Shown: positions 36,166 through 45,246 of the stretch, in pieces
How positions within the stretch are numbered: position 1 is the first letter of the stretch
Layout of the letters: the number at the start of each line of letters is the position of its first letter
NCBI GenBank assembly: GCA_016715115.1
Contig: JADKBM010000001.1
Span: 248,001-312,000 of the forward strand
Direction: 5' to 3'
DNA from: Acidobacteriota bacterium
GTDB lineage: Bacteria; Acidobacteriota; Blastocatellia; Pyrinomonadales; Pyrinomonadaceae
Length of the DNA stretch: 64,000 bases
The notes under the pieces: model-generated
Told to the model about the DNA's origin: nothing
The model's database searches: none
The model's input: the letters and a program-made list of their open reading frames with translations, nothing else
Translations under genes and position numbers: made by a program

Positions 36166-38193
36166 ATGAGACCCGTGAAACATTTTGAGAAAGGCCTGAC
36201 CGTTGTCGCAAGTGGCGTATTCAATGCAGTTAAGGCTGTCAACAAGTACAAGCCGAACGCTTCGTTCACGCCGAAATGGGCGGACAAGCCGATCCAGAAG
36301 TCGTGGGAGAAGTCGAAGCCGACGCTTGGGTTCCCCCGCACGACCGATTCGCTCTGCCCGAACTGTGTCATTGAGGCACGCGAAGAGATCCTGAGCGGCA
36401 AACGCGACGTTTCGACGCTCGTCAACGAGAAGGTCGGTGAGATCAAAGCCCAGATCGTCGAACGTGACGGCCAGATCTGGATGATCAAGGATTGCCCGGA
36501 GCACGGACATTTCGAAGACCTGATGGCGATCGACTCGGAATTCCTGAAGCACATTGAAACTCTCTTCCCGGGACGCGATATGCGCTCGCACAACGACGAA
36601 AAGCTTCATAACCACGGAACGTCATCGATCAAATACGGCCGCGGCGCCGTTTTGACGGTCGATCTGACCAACCGCTGCAATATGATGTGCGACCCGTGCT
36701 TTATGGACGCCAACCAGGTCGGGTTCGTTCACGAACTCAGTTTTGAAGACGTCACCGAGATCCTCGACAATGCGATCTCGATCAAGCCGCGCCGGCAGAT
36801 GTCGGTTCAGTATTCAGGCGGTGAGCCGACGCTCTCGCCGTACTTCCTCGACGCCGTTCGATACGCCCGCAAGGTCGGTTACAACTCGGTTCAGGCCGCG
36901 ACCAACGGCATCGAGTTCGCGAAATCGAAAGAATTCTGCCGCGAAGCCGCCGAGGCCGGACTTCGTTTCGTCTATCTGCAGTTCGACGGTATTGGCAACG
37001 ATGCCAACTCGCATCGCCAGATCGGCAACTTGTTCGACGTCAAGCTTCGCGCGATCAACAACCTCCACGAAGCCGGCGTTGACATCATTCTCGTGACGAC
37101 GCTCGTCAACGGCGTCAACAACGACCAGGTCGGAACGATCGTTCGCTTCGCGCTCGAGAATCCGAAGAAGATCTCGTTCATCGCTTTCCAGCCGGTCTCG
37201 TTCACCGGCCGCGACGAGCACATCACCGAACAGCGCCGTCTGCAACAGCGCTACACCTTGTCGCATCTTGCGCTCGACGTTCAAAAACAGGTCGGAATCA
37301 CCGAACCGACGCGTGATTGGTTCCCGTTGTCCCTGATGGGCGCTTTCGCGGACTTCGCGGACGTCGTTCACGGACCGGAAGCCGAATGGGGTCAGGTATC
37401 GTGCGGCTGCCACCCGAACTGCGGCGTCGGCACGGCGGTGATGATCAACAAGGAAACGAAAGAAATGGCGCCGGTTCCGCAGTTCCTGAACATTCAGGGA
37501 TTGGTGACCGATATGCAGCACATCACCGACACGAACCGCGGCAAATGGTTCTCGAACATAATGATGGGCCTCGCGCTCCTCAAGAACTACAATCCGTACG
37601 GATCGCCGAACAGCCTGACGCTCGGCGGCATCCTGAAGAAGTTCGACAAATCGTTCGGCCTGTCGGGCAAGAACTACGGCAAGGTCAGCGGCGACCGCAC
37701 GATGGAAGACATTGAAAAGCGTCGTCAGGACCCTTGGAACTTCCTGTTCATCGCCGGTATGTGGTTCCAGGATCTTTTCAACTATGACTTCCGCCGCACC
37801 GAAATGTGCATCATCCCGTACGGCACGCAGGAAGGCGAAATCTCGTTCTGCGCTTACAACACGGGCATCGGCTGGAGAAACATCATCGAGCATATGCACC
37901 AGAACGCGACCGTCGCGCAGTGGTACAAGGACCACGGACGCCACGAGATCTTTGCCCGCGGCAAGGAAGTCCCCCTCGCGGACAAGTCGCACGGTTTGAA
38001 CCTCAACGAAGTCGATCTCCAGCGCCCGGACAAACCGGAAATGGAAGGTCCGAAGACGGCGGCCGAAGAAATGCAGATGATGCGCAAGCTTTATCAGCAG
38101 ATGGTTCTCGACAAGAACCAGATCAAGGGCGACAATCTCGTCCAGATCGGCGGCATCAAACGCGAGAAGAAAAAGGAAGCGGCCTCGGCCTAG
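36166..38193 (+). CDS. Tes/Mss-like radical SAM protein (candidate membrane-spanning lipid synthase)
   Basis: 675 residues; SD GGAGA before the ATG. An N-terminal cysteine module comes first (SLCPNCVIEAREEI, then IKDCPEHGHFEDL). The radical SAM triad is C-x3-C-x2-C in LTNRCNMMCDPCFMDAN. SGGEPTLSPYFLDA, AATNGIEFA and VYLQFDGIGND follow, then FQPVSFTGRDE. A second Cys/His cluster, VSCGCHPNCGVGTAVM, lies near residue 415. A late block, MWFQDLFNYDFRRTEMCIIP, is followed by GEISFCAYNTG. This order and wording match the archaeal tetraether synthase (MJ0619/Tes) family and bacterial membrane-spanning-lipid homologues. The GCPxDCGLC segment that Tes has before the SAM triad is absent. The likely reaction is radical coupling of lipid tails at the membrane. 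It is preceded by a sigma-54 promoter. Confidence 0.85.
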   Translation: MRPVKHFEKGLTVVASGVFNAVKAVNKYKPNASFTPKWADKPIQKSWEKSKPTLGFPRTTDSLCPNCVIEAREEILSGKRDVSTLVNEKVGEIKAQIVERDGQIWMIKDCPEHGHFEDLMAIDSEFLKHIETLFPGRDMRSHNDEKLHNHGTSSIKYGRGAVLTVDLTNRCNMMCDPCFMDANQVGFVHELSFEDVTEILDNAISIKPRRQMSVQYSGGEPTLSPYFLDAVRYARKVGYNSVQAATNGIEFAKSKEFCREAAEAGLRFVYLQFDGIGNDANSHRQIGNLFDVKLRAINNLHEAGVDIILVTTLVNGVNNDQVGTIVRFALENPKKISFIAFQPVSFTGRDEHITEQRRLQQRYTLSHLALDVQKQVGITEPTRDWFPLSLMGAFADFADVVHGPEAEWGQVSCGCHPNCGVGTAVMINKETKEMAPVPQFLNIQGLVTDMQHITDTNRGKWFSNIMMGLALLKNYNPYGSPNSLTLGGILKKFDKSFGLSGKNYGKVSGDRTMEDIEKRRQDPWNFLFIAGMWFQDLFNYDFRRTEMCIIPYGTQEGEISFCAYNTGIGWRNIIEHMHQNATVAQWYKDHGRHEIFARGKEVPLADKSHGLNLNEVDLQRPDKPEMEGPKTAAEEMQMMRKLYQQMVLDKNQIKGDNLVQIGGIKREKKKEAASA

Positions 38194-38218
38194 TTTTCTG
38201 CTTCATTTAATGACTGTG

Positions 38219-38250
38219 GAGGCTGTCCGAAAGGGCAGCCTCTTTTTTTG
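38219..38250 (+). terminator. Intrinsic terminator after the radical SAM gene
   Basis: GAGGCTGTCC (38219-38228) and GGGCAGCCTC (38233-38242) around a GAAA loop, followed by seven T's. Confidence 0.9.
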
Positions 38251-38288
38251 TTTTGGGTCTCGATAAACTACGTTCGAACTCTTTTTTC

Positions 38289-38325
38289 GGGCATCCGGAG
38301 CAACTGCTCCGGATGCCCTTCTTGT
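38289..38325. terminator. Second, bidirectional hairpin terminator
   Basis: GGGCATCCGGAGC and GCTCCGGATGCCC form a 13-bp perfect stem with a 4-nt loop. TTCTTGTTTT lies on the right and a CTTTTTTC run on the left, 40 bp after the first terminator. Confidence 0.8.
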
Positions 38326-38484
38326 TTTCAACGCATCTGCTTTCAAAGGCAATCGCCGGGCGCCGGGCGAACTCTCCCGAAACACCGGCTCAAGGCATCG
38401 TGAAGATAGGTCAGCCGCATCGAAAAGCCGTTGCTTTTTTTGGTCGTTAGACACATAATTCAGCAAACGAGGTGATTGGTCTTT

Positions 38485-41400
38485 ATGAAACGATTTCTGG
38501 CGTCGATTGCGTTCTGTGTCCTTCTGCTGCTGGTCGGTTTGATCGCCTTTTCGCCAGGATCCCGCGCGGACGGCGATCTTGCCCGGAAACTGATCGAACT
38601 TCCAGCGCCCCCGCCGCCCAATCCTTTCTTCAAACCCGAACGAAACGCACGGCCGGACGATTTTTACGACCAACGAAAGCCACCGTCGGATGAAGCGCCG
38701 ATCGATGACCTTCTGGACTTTTGGCAACGCCAAAATCAGGTTGACCGGAAGCGCAGCTACAGCATCAATCCATCGGACAAGACCCTCGAGCGGATAATGG
38801 ATCAGATCTCCGACGATCCCGAAAAACTGACGCAGTTTCTGAACATCTTCGAAGGCAACGAAGACGGCATCGAATTCGTCAAGCGCATATACGACTCGGA
38901 ACTCATCAACCGAAAGTTCGAAAAAGACTGGCGCGACACCGTGAAAACCTGGCTGACGTACAACAGCCCTTATTTCAGCAACGAATTGGCGCGAATGGCG
39001 CAGGCGGTGCGCGACGAGAACGAATACGTCACGAACCAGGACGAACTTCGCGCGCTGGCCAGGGTCGACTGGGACAAAGCCGAACCGCTGCTCAACAAAC
39101 TCTCCAATGATGCGTCGCAGCCCGTTTCACAGACCCTTGCGCGCTGGGCCTATTACGAGCGCGCGATGGAAAAGAAGGACGAAATCGAGGCGAGCAAATG
39201 GCGCGACCTCTTGAAGGCGACCGTCGAGGACAAGAACCAGAAGCCCGGAAACCGCGATCTGGCGATGGACGCGCTCGTCGAATCTGGCGATTTCGAGGGC
39301 CGCGACGAATGGTATATGTCGCTCCTGGAAGACGAAACCCTTCACGATCTGCGCGTCAACGGCCAGACATACACCGGACTGACCACGATCCTCAACCATT
39401 CCGAGGAAGGAAAATACACCAAGCGGATGATCGATCTGCTCGGCAGCAGCAGCAAGACCGTTCGGAGCGCGGCGGTCCGCAATCTCGCCGGCCGCGGCGG
39501 CACCATTGAAGAGGAAGCAGTGCGTTTGATGCTTCCGTGGCTCGACGATCCCGACTGGGCGACGGATATCAACAATTCGCGCCGGGCGCTGATCTCGGCG
39601 CTCAAGGAATATCGAATGCCCGAAAGCGTGCCGGGACTCCTTGCCGTTCTGGCGGAACGAAAGCTCCGCAAGACCCCGTCGCTATCGGCGAATTCGGCGA
39701 ACACTGTTCCGCGGGCGTCAAACTCAGCCGTCAATACCGTAAGTTCCGAAATTCAGGTTTTTCAGAATCTGTACGAATATCAGAACTTCGTCGGCGAGAT
39801 AGTCGGGGCGCTCGGCAACCAGCGCGACGCGCGGGCGGTTCCCGAACTTCGTTCCGTAATGCCGGAATTTGAATCTTGGCAACGGCAGAACGTCATCCGC
39901 GCGATCCTCAATTGCGGCGGTTTTTCGACTTACGAACAGGTCGATGCGATCGAACACGTCGCGCGTCTGAGCGCGCAGCGCGAGGAGGCAATTCGGCAAT
40001 CGGTAAATTCGAACACCGCGGTCGATGCCGAAACGATCGAGCTCAAGACCGTGACGGTTACGAATATGGCGGCGCGCTTGAACACGGACGACCCGAACGA
40101 ACTAAAGTCGCAGCTCGGATCGGCACTGTATCAAAATGACAATCCGACCGAAGACCTTGTATCAGCGATGATCAGCAGGATCGAGGCGCTTGAGAAGAAA
40201 GAGCCTCCGATCGCGGCGCAGATGCGCGAGGTACTGCGAAACTGGCGCGGTGTCGCGGTCAACGCCGTTTTGATGCGAACCGTCAAGAACGGGAAAGCCG
40301 AACTCTCGGACGCGCTCAAGCTTCTCGCCCGACGCAAGGAGATACGCGAGGCGCAGATCAACGACATTTACGATCTCCGGGGCGGAGTTCCGTTCGCGGT
40401 CGGACTTTCGGCCTGCCTTCTCGAACAAAATGGCGAATATGACGCCGCCCTCGACGGCGACGATCTGGAGGTCAAGATCACCGCTCTCGGCTGCGCCCGC
40501 CTGATCCGCGCGCCGCTTCCCGTGCGAAAGGTCGCCGACCTGATGAACTCCCCGGACAAGACACTGGCGATGGCGGCGGAAAGATATCTCGAATCCGAGG
40601 ATTCGCTCGAGGCGCGCGCCTTCGTCCTTGCCAAACACCCGAACGAGGCGAAAGTCCTCGGCGCGCGGACGAGTTTTACCGGCAAAGGCGAATTCAGCGA
40701 TGCGCTCCGCGAGGTTTTCGCGACCGTTACACCCTTCGAGTTTGGATTCGGCTTCGGAACCGAGTTTGAAGAACTTGACAAGATCGAGGAAAAACTCAAA
40801 AAAGAGGTAATTGAAAATCAAGAACTTATCGGGGTCTATGCGTTCGACAAACATTTCGTTCGGATGTATAAGGATCGGGCCGTTTTCAGTTGGGAGGAAG
40901 ATCCGGCGCGGTTCCGCGAGCGAACACTTGAGACCAATGAAATCGAGCGGCTCAAGGGCTATCTGGCCGAATCGGGCGTTGACGATCTGCCGCCGTTTCT
41001 TACGTTTTGCGGCGAGTACTGCGCCAACTCAAAGGAGCTGCTGATGCTCGGACGCGGCGGCGGTCGCCGTGTTTTCACGCTTGGGTTTCAGACACCGCCG
41101 TTTTTCGTAAAATTGAACGCGATCTTCGAAGACCTCAAGCGCCCTCCGGCGAAGCTACAGTATTATCTGCAAAAACGCGTTCCGGGACTTGAGATCCTTT
41201 TCGAGGACAAGGAACTTTCCGCGCTGACCGTCTGGAAAACCGGTCCGGACCTGCGTGTCCTCACCGACAATTCGACGAAACGCGAGCAGATCGAAAAGGA
41301 GTTGGCCGCGCAGGACGACGCGGACGAGGAAAACGAGGATTTCGAATACGAAGAATATCGCGAACGGCGCCGCAAACGCCGCGAACTCCGAGCATATGAG

Positions 41401-42204
41401 AATCTTAACTGGTTCCGGTTCGGCGGCGGCCGACCGATCGCGGCGGCTGAGCAGCCGGCGAGTTTTTCGTTTATCCCGAATCGCGACCGGCTCACGGTCC
41501 AACCGGATCAGTTGCAATGGAAGGCGCGAACGTCCACGGTCGAGATCCGTGCTGATTCCGAAGGCATCTACAAGGTCGTACGCGGTCAGCTCACGCGAAT
41601 CCGCGCCGGATTTTTCGAAAATCCGGTCGTCACACCGAATGGCCGCTGGGTGATCGCCAGAAAGTACGGATCCGATGAGTCCGACGTTGAAGATCAGTCC
41701 TACGGGGTTGGTTTGGTTCGAATAAATCTCGCGACCGGTAAGGAGTTCAAGGTTCCATACCAACAGTATCCGCCGCTTCTGCCGATCGCCTTCGTCGTCG
41801 GCCAGAACAAGGTACTTCTCGGCGCGGCTTATACTTACGGAGACGAAGAGGAGAATGTCGATGATTTCGTGATTCCCGAGCCATCCTATCAGAAGTACTA
41901 TTGGCTCGACCCCGAAACCGGAGCGCTTGCGGAAACCAAGGGAAACGTCGAAGCGCTTTCGCAACAGATGTTCCGTCCGCTTCAACCCGTCAACGCAAAA
42001 CCGGACGAGTTTTGGGCGGCGATTCCGGACGCCGAGAAGAACAAGACCGATATCGGAATCTACAATCAGCGGACGCTGGCGTTCAAGCCGCTGCTGACGC
42101 TTCCGCAGATCGAATTCAACAGTATGCGGATGTGGGTTGACGAGGCCGAAAACAAGGCCTATTTTGCCTACGCCGGCCATCTTTTGAGCGTTCCGCTTAA
42201 GTGA
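38485..42204 (+). CDS. Large secreted HEAT-like / beta-propeller-like protein of unknown function
   Basis: 1239 residues from the ATG at 38485, which has GAGGTGA 9 nt upstream; a TTG at 38476 is less likely. A signal peptide or anchor covers 1-30 (ASIAFCVLLLLVGLIAF). Residues about 30-60 are Pro-rich. Residues about 90-760 are alpha-helical pairs resembling HEAT/ARM repeats (NSRRALISALKEYRMPESVP, AVPELRSVMPEFESWQRQNV, VRNLAGRGGTIEEEAVRLML). Residues about 770-950 are mixed, including FLTFCGEYC. A highly charged stretch (DDADEENEDFEYEEYRERRR) precedes a beta-rich C-terminal 230 residues with propeller-like strands and a final AGHLLSVPLK. No enzymatic motif. It should be in the periplasm. I do not recognise a named family. 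Confidence 0.8.
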   Translation: MKRFLASIAFCVLLLLVGLIAFSPGSRADGDLARKLIELPAPPPPNPFFKPERNARPDDFYDQRKPPSDEAPIDDLLDFWQRQNQVDRKRSYSINPSDKTLERIMDQISDDPEKLTQFLNIFEGNEDGIEFVKRIYDSELINRKFEKDWRDTVKTWLTYNSPYFSNELARMAQAVRDENEYVTNQDELRALARVDWDKAEPLLNKLSNDASQPVSQTLARWAYYERAMEKKDEIEASKWRDLLKATVEDKNQKPGNRDLAMDALVESGDFEGRDEWYMSLLEDETLHDLRVNGQTYTGLTTILNHSEEGKYTKRMIDLLGSSSKTVRSAAVRNLAGRGGTIEEEAVRLMLPWLDDPDWATDINNSRRALISALKEYRMPESVPGLLAVLAERKLRKTPSLSANSANTVPRASNSAVNTVSSEIQVFQNLYEYQNFVGEIVGALGNQRDARAVPELRSVMPEFESWQRQNVIRAILNCGGFSTYEQVDAIEHVARLSAQREEAIRQSVNSNTAVDAETIELKTVTVTNMAARLNTDDPNELKSQLGSALYQNDNPTEDLVSAMISRIEALEKKEPPIAAQMREVLRNWRGVAVNAVLMRTVKNGKAELSDALKLLARRKEIREAQINDIYDLRGGVPFAVGLSACLLEQNGEYDAALDGDDLEVKITALGCARLIRAPLPVRKVADLMNSPDKTLAMAAERYLESEDSLEARAFVLAKHPNEAKVLGARTSFTGKGEFSDALREVFATVTPFEFGFGFGTEFEELDKIEEKLKKEVIENQELIGVYAFDKHFVRMYKDRAVFSWEEDPARFRERTLETNEIERLKGYLAESGVDDLPPFLTFCGEYCANSKELLMLGRGGGRRVFTLGFQTPPFFVKLNAIFEDLKRPPAKLQYYLQKRVPGLEILFEDKELSALTVWKTGPDLRVLTDNSTKREQIEKELAAQDDADEENEDFEYEEYRERRRKRRELRAYENLNWFRFGGGRPIAAAEQPASFSFIPNRDRLTVQPDQLQWKARTSTVEIRADSEGIYKVVRGQLTRIRAGFFENPVVTPNGRWVIARKYGSDESDVEDQSYGVGLVRINLATGKEFKVPYQQYPPLLPIAFVVGQNKVLLGAAYTYGDEEENVDDFVIPEPSYQKYYWLDPETGALAETKGNVEALSQQMFRPLQPVNAKPDEFWAAIPDAEKNKTDIGIYNQRTLAFKPLLTLPQIEFNSMRMWVDEAENKAYFAYAGHLLSVPLK

Positions 42205-42412
42205 TTTGCGATTTGCGATTCGGGATTTGGGATTTGGGATTTGGGATTTGCGATTTGCGATTTGCGATTTGCGATTTGCGATTTGCGATTTGGAATCTGG
42301 AATCTGGAATCTGGAATCTGTAATCTGGAATCTGTAATCTGGAATCTGGCAAGAAATCGCAAATCGCAAATCGCAATTCGCAAATCCCAAATCCCAAATC
42401 CCTTCGCGTTTG
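42205..42412. repeat. GATTTGCG/GATTTGGG and GGAATCTG array with inverted tail
   Basis: GATTTGCG units, then GGAATCTG units (42291-42345), then CGCAAATCG and CCCAAATC units in reverse orientation (42355-42402). The outer parts can pair with each other as a ~150-bp hairpin. It fills the space between the HEAT-like gene and rpsU. Confidence 0.9.
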
Positions 42413-42489
42413 CCAGATCAAATGAAAAGTGCTTTAATTGTTGTTTGCTCCGCGAGCAATATCTTTTGCCGAGAGGGGGTGAACGAATT

Positions 42490-42711
42490 ATGGCTTACAT
42501 TTCTGTTAATACGAACGAATCGATCGAGAATGCTCTCCGCCGTTTCAAGCGAAAGGTTATGACGGAAGAGATCATCAAGGATCTCAAGAAGCACGCGCAT
42601 TTCATCCCGCCCGGCCAGAAAGCGAAACTCAAGTCGCAGAACGCCCGCAAACGGAACAAGAAACGCATGCGTTCGATGAGAACACAAAACAGCGCGCCGT
42701 CCAATGGCTAG
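42490..42711 (+). CDS. rpsU: 30S ribosomal protein S21
   Basis: 73 residues beginning MAYISVNTNESIENALRRFK; the basic C-terminal tail (KRNKKRMRSMR) is typical. The ATG at 42490 has AGGGGGT 8 nt upstream; the frame is open further upstream only through the repeat array. S21 binds the platform of the 30S subunit next to the anti-SD end of 16S rRNA. A small hairpin, TTGCTC-CGC-GAGCAA (42445-42459), lies in its leader. A strong hairpin follows the gene. Confidence 0.96.
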   Translation: MAYISVNTNESIENALRRFKRKVMTEEIIKDLKKHAHFIPPGQKAKLKSQNARKRNKKRMRSMRTQNSAPSNG

Positions 42712-42736
42712 TTGAAGTTGTATTCTCGCAGTTTCT

Positions 42737-42800
42737 ATAATGCGTGAAACGAGGTTCATAATACTGATCCGCTCGTTTCACGCATTATCTGTTTTCTTTG
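42737..42800 (+). terminator. 17-bp perfect hairpin after rpsU
   Basis: ATAATGCGTGAAACGAG (42737-42753) is a perfect inverted repeat of 42772-42788, with an 18-nt loop, followed by CTGTTTTCTTTG. It lies 25 bp after the rpsU stop and 25 bp before the surE start. Confidence 0.75.
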
Positions 42801-42813
42801 CCGAATCCTAAGA

Positions 42814-43572
42814 ATGCCGATTGAAAGACCACGCATCCTGATCACCAACGACGACGGCTACCATTCCGAAGGTATTCTCGCGCTCGAATCGGCGCTCAAA
42901 GAGATCGGCGACGTGTTCGTCGTCGCGCCCGCGTCGGAAATGTCGGGCGCGTCGCACAGCCTGACGCTCTCGCGGCCCTTGCGCATCAGGCAGATCGACG
43001 AACGCCACTGGACGGTTGACGGCACGCCGACGGACTGCGTCACCTTGGCCGTCAATATGATCCTCACGCCGCGGCAGTTGCCGGACATTTGTGCGTCCGG
43101 CATCAATCACGGTCCGAACCTCGGCGATGACGCGACCTATTCAGGTACGGTCGCGGGCGCGCTTGAATCGACGATCCTCGGCGTTCCGGGACTCGCTTTC
43201 AGCCTTGTGGCCAGCCGCGATTGTGATTTCAGCGAGTCCGCCCGCATCGCGCGGACGATCACCGAACGGGCGCTTGCCGAAGGATTGCCGCCAAATACGC
43301 TGCTCAACGTCAACATTCCGAAAGGGATTCCGAAAGGCGTCCGGATCACAAAACAAGGATTCAAGAACGCGCGCCCGATCATCACCGAACACATAGATCC
43401 CCGCGGGAAGCCCTACTATTGGATCGGTGAACTTCGCGAAGGGTTTCACGCCGAAGGCGGGACGGACTTTGAAGCGATCGACGAAGGGTATGTCTCGGTG
43501 ACACCGATGCGGAGCGATCTGACGAATCATCAGGCGATCGAGCGCTTGCAAAATTGGGACTCGGAGTTATGA
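42814..43572 (+). CDS. surE: 5'/3'-nucleotidase SurE
   Basis: 252 residues. The metal site D13-D14 lies in ILITNDDGYHSEG, the Ser in APASEMSGASHSLT and the Asn in ASGINHGPNLGDDATYSGTV. These are the SurE metal-binding and nucleotide-binding motifs. It removes phosphate from nucleoside monophosphates in the cytosol during stress. The gene is followed after 42 bp by pcm, a pairing seen in many bacteria, so the two are probably one operon. Confidence 0.95.
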   Translation: MPIERPRILITNDDGYHSEGILALESALKEIGDVFVVAPASEMSGASHSLTLSRPLRIRQIDERHWTVDGTPTDCVTLAVNMILTPRQLPDICASGINHGPNLGDDATYSGTVAGALESTILGVPGLAFSLVASRDCDFSESARIARTITERALAEGLPPNTLLNVNIPKGIPKGVRITKQGFKNARPIITEHIDPRGKPYYWIGELREGFHAEGGTDFEAIDEGYVSVTPMRSDLTNHQAIERLQNWDSEL

Positions 43573-43614
43573 TATTGATTCGCCATCGCCAAAAGGCGCG
43601 GCGTTCAAGATAAA

Positions 43615-44283
43615 GTGACGGGATCAAAGCTCTTAAAAGAATACGAGATACTTCGCGGTCAGATGATTCGAAAACTCCGCGACGAGTATCGCATCGCCGA
43701 CGAGCGTGTGCTCAACGCGATGGCCGAAGTGCCGCGTGATTTTTTTGTTCCGACGGCGCTGAAATCTCAGGCCTATCGCGACAATGCGTTGCCGATAGCG
43801 TCGAATCAAACTATTTCGCAGCCGTTCATCGTCGCGCGGATGACCGAACTTCTCGAACTGAAACCGTCGTCAAGGGTTCTTGAAATCGGCGCCGGATCCG
43901 GATATCAGTCGGCAGTCCTCGCGAAACTGGCGGGATCCGTTTTCGCGATCGAGAGGATTCCGAATCTCGCTGCCGAAGCGCAGGAGCGTCTCAAGACGCT
44001 CGGCATCGGGAACGTTTCGCTGCGCTGCGCCGATGGCACTGCCGGTTGGGAGGTTTACGCGCCGTTCGATGCGATCCTTGTCGCCGCCGGAGGACCTGAA
44101 GTTCCGAAACCGTTGCTTGAACAGTTGAGGGTCGGCGGAAAACTCGTGATTCCCATCGGACAGGGCCAGAAGAGCCAAACACTGGTCCGGGTCACGCGCA
44201 CAAGCGACGCCTTTGTTTCGGAGGACTTCGGCTCCTGCTCGTTCGTCCCGCTGATCGGCGAACACGGATGGAAAGGAGCGTAG
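43615..44283 (+). CDS. pcm: Protein-L-isoaspartate O-methyltransferase
   Basis: 222 residues from a GTG at 43615. The SAM-binding motif I is VLEIGAGSGYQSAVLAKLAG, post-I is VFAIERIPNLA, motif II is FDAILVAAGGPEVP and motif III is LRVGGKLVIPIG. The family motif NQTISQPFIVA is present upstream. It methylates isoaspartyl residues in aged proteins, starting their repair. A start at the ATG 43663 (MIRKLRDEYRI) is possible and would keep all motifs. It is downstream of surE. Confidence 0.94.
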   Translation: MTGSKLLKEYEILRGQMIRKLRDEYRIADERVLNAMAEVPRDFFVPTALKSQAYRDNALPIASNQTISQPFIVARMTELLELKPSSRVLEIGAGSGYQSAVLAKLAGSVFAIERIPNLAAEAQERLKTLGIGNVSLRCADGTAGWEVYAPFDAILVAAGGPEVPKPLLEQLRVGGKLVIPIGQGQKSQTLVRVTRTSDAFVSEDFGSCSFVPLIGEHGWKGA

Positions 44284-44285
44284 GG

Positions 44286-44634
44286 TTGGGATTTGGGATT
44301 TGCGATTTGCGATTTGAGATATTTGAGATTTGAGATTCCAGAGGATTCCAGGGATTCCAAGAATTCCAGGGATTCCAAGAATTTCAGGGATTCCAGGGAT
44401 TCCAAGAATTCCAGGGATTCCAGGGATTCCAGGGATTCCAGGAATTCCAGGGGATTCCAGAGGATTCCAAGAATTCCAGAGGAATTCCAGGAATTCCAGA
44501 GGATTCCAAGAATTCCAGAGGATTCCAGGGATTCCAAGAATTCCAGGGATTCCAAGAATTCCAGGGATTCCAAGAATTCCAGGGATTCCAGGAATTCCAG
44601 GGGATTCCAAGAATTCCAGAGGATTCCAGAGGAT
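44286..44634 (-). repeat. GATTCCAG array, left arm of inverted pair
   Basis: GATTTGCG units (44286-44330) lead into ~300 bp of GATTCCAGG/GATTCCAAGAATTCCAG units in reverse-complement orientation to the array that follows. Confidence 0.9.
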
Positions 44635-44681
44635 CGTAACCGCGTGTGCGCAGCACACGGAATCGATTTTTCCAACGGGAT
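44635..44681. other. 47-bp spacer between inverted arrays
   Basis: It holds CGTAACCGCGTGTGCGCAGC and a CGTGTGcgcagCACACG hairpin. It shares GATCGTAACC with the spacer at 17270-17279. Confidence 0.5.
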
Positions 44682-45232
44682 CCCCGAATCTGAAATCTTG
44701 GAATCCGGAATCCTGGAATCTGGAATCCGGATCCTGGAATCCTGGAAATCTGGAATCCGTAATCCGGAATCCTGGAAACTGAAATCTGAATCCCAGAATC
44801 TTTAATCCTGGAATCTGGAATCCTGGAATCCTGGAATCCTGGAATCCTGAAATCCGGAATCCTGAAATCCGGAATCCTGGAATCTGGAATCCTGAAATCC
44901 TGGGATCCGGAATCCTGGGATCCGGAATCCTGAAATCCGGAATCCTGGAATCTGGAATCTGGAATCTGGAATCTGGAATCCTGGAATTTGGAATCTGGAA
45001 TCTGGAATCCGAGATCCCGGAATACGGAATCCTGGAATCTGGAATCCTGGAATCTGGAATCCTGGGATCCGGAATCCTGAAATCCGGAATCCTGAAATCC
45101 GGAATCCTGGAATCTGGAATCTGGAATCCTGGAATTTGGAATCTGGAATCTGGAATCCGAGATCCCGGAATACGGAATCCTGGAATCTGGAATCCTGGAA
45201 TCTGGAATCCTGGAATCGTGAATCCTGAGACC
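44682..45232 (+). repeat. CTGGAATC array, right arm, with 148-bp higher-order repeat
   Basis: ~550 bp of GGAATCCTG/GGAATCTG units. A marker CCGAGATCCCGGAATACGG occurs at 45009 and again at 45157, with matching flanks, giving a 148-bp duplicated block. Confidence 0.9.
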
Positions 45233-45246
45233 TTCTTTATCGAATT

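Noticed and set aside
36166..38193. Reading the radical SAM protein as MoaA, a sulfatase-maturing enzyme or a peptide-modifying SPASM protein
   Set aside because: The C-terminal cysteines do not follow the SPASM spacing and no peptide substrate is nearby. Tes-family blocks (VYLQFDG, FQPVSFTGR, FCAYN) fit much better.
38476..38484. TTG at 38476 as start of the HEAT-like protein
   Set aside because: The ATG at 38485 has correct SD spacing (GAGGTGA, 9 nt) and a cleaner signal sequence.
44286..45232. Possible CRISPR array
   Set aside because: Units are 8-10 bp and contiguous, with no unique 30-40 bp spacers, no leader and no cas genes.
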